Origin: Hyphomicrobiales bacterium
GTDB lineage: Bacteria; Pseudomonadota; Alphaproteobacteria; Rhizobiales; Beijerinckiaceae
DNA length: 14,495 bases
Assembly (NCBI GenBank): GCA_015655535.1
Contig: JAATEW010000100.1
Coordinates: 1 to 14,495, forward strand
Reading direction: 5' to 3'
Position 1 is the stretch's first letter. Every line of letters starts with the position of its first letter. Under the pieces are notes generated by a model that saw nothing but the letters and a program-made list of their open reading frames with translations, did not search any database and had not been told where the DNA came from. The translations under genes and the position numbers were made by a program. Below, piece after piece: positions 13,866 to 14,495 of this stretch.

Positions 13866-14495
13866 TATGCCGCCTTCTTCTTCGTCGCGAGGCCGACGAG
13901 CGCGCGCATGATCTGGATCGTGCCTTCGAGCCGCGCCTTGGCATCCGCGAAATCGCGAATGAAGACGATCTTCATATCGGGACGCACCTTCGCATCGGAG
14001 CCTTGTTCGGAGACATAACGCACGAGCCCTTGCGGATTGGCAAAGGCATTGTCGCGGAAGCCGACGATGACGCCCTTCGGCCCAGCTTCGACCTTCTCGA
14101 CATGCGCATGGCGGCAGAGCGCCTTGATCGCGGCGAGCTTCATTAGATGCTGAACCTCTTGCGGCAGAGGTCCGAAACGGTCGATCATCTCGGCGGCGAA
14201 GCCCTCGATCTCCTCGTCCGTTTCGAGCGTGGCGAGACGCCGGTAAAGGCCGATGCGCAATTGCATGTCGGCCACGTAATCTTCCGGAATCGTGACCGCC
14301 GTTCCGATCGTGATCGACGGCGACCAGGCCTCTTCCACGGGCTCTTCGATACCGGCCTTGAGCGCGGCGACGGCCTCCTCCAGCATGTCCTGATAGAGTT
14401 CGAAGCCGACTTCCTTGATATGGCCCGACTGCTGATCGCCGAGCAGATTGCCGGCGCCGCGAATGTCGAGATCGTGCGAGGCAAGCTGGAAGCCC
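13865..14495 (-). CDS. mfd: Transcription-repair coupling factor Mfd, C-terminal part
   Basis: This is the last 209 residues of Mfd, the ATP-dependent translocase that removes RNA polymerase stalled at DNA damage and recruits UvrA. The first visible residues, LASHDLDIRGAGNLLGDQQS followed by GHIKEVGFELYQDML, are the end of the RecG-like helicase core (translocation motif region) and are nearly invariant in the family. The TRCF C-terminal domain (D7) follows: IPEDYVADMQLRIGLYRRLA, FAAEMIDRFGPLPQEVQHLM, and a tail ending ATKKKAA. D7 normally masks the UvrA-binding domain until Mfd is engaged. The 5' part lies beyond the right edge. The stop is TAG at 13867-13865, immediately beside a palindromic repeat. 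The identity is secure. Confidence 0.96.
   Translation of the reverse strand, partial: GFQLASHDLDIRGAGNLLGDQQSGHIKEVGFELYQDMLEEAVAALKAGIEEPVEEAWSPSITIGTAVTIPEDYVADMQLRIGLYRRLATLETDEEIEGFAAEMIDRFGPLPQEVQHLMKLAAIKALCRHAHVEKVEAGPKGVIVGFRDNAFANPQGLVRYVSEQGSDAKVRPDMKIVFIRDFADAKARLEGTIQIMRALVGLATKKKAA

Noticed and set aside
1..14495. Mobile element, prophage or defence system
   Set aside because: No transposase, integrase, phage, toxin or nuclease gene is seen; all recognised genes are ordinary chromosomal families.

Overview
The window is GC-rich DNA that reads like the chromosome of an alphaproteobacterium of the Hyphomicrobiales (Rhizobiales), perhaps near Beijerinckiaceae. This is inferred from gene content (OpgC, an invasion-associated locus B protein, HspQ, paired FrnE-like proteins) and from two interspersed palindromic repeat types that resemble elements common in that order. 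I see no tRNA, rRNA, CRISPR array, phage gene or transposase. The genes look like ordinary chromosomal ones in several short transcription units.

Left part (1-4222). opgC (minus strand, running off the left edge) lies downstream of nnr, the bifunctional NAD(P)H-hydrate repair enzyme, also on the minus strand. A strong hairpin that contains the nnr stop codon and a palindromic repeat separate them. A divergent region of about 290 bases leads to hspQ on the plus strand. hspQ ends in a clear intrinsic terminator and converges on a minus-strand gene for a secreted invasion-associated locus B family protein.

Middle (4223-10830), all plus strand. A YejA-like periplasmic solute-binding protein overlaps by ATGA a 390-residue protein that looks like the N-terminal domain of an acyl-CoA synthetase without its ATP-binding loop. 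No transporter permease or ATPase is present. Next come a stomatin-like (slipin) membrane protein, two FrnE-like DsbA-family proteins (CPWC and CPYC active sites) separated by an inverted pair of repeats, and a SAM-dependent methyltransferase. The methyltransferase has no normal start codon at its expected N-terminus.

Right part (10831-14495), all minus strand. A FhuA-type TonB-dependent siderophore receptor sits behind an AT-rich upstream region with a candidate promoter and a weak Fur-like site. Then come an unrecognised 103-residue protein, a tandem pair of palindromic repeats, and the C-terminal end of mfd, which runs off the right edge.

The points most worth a second look are the translationally coupled pair of an orphan binding protein and a degenerate adenylate-forming protein, the 15-base tandem repeats on both sides of that binding protein's signal segment, the possible CTG start of the methyltransferase, and the repeats that punctuate gene ends.
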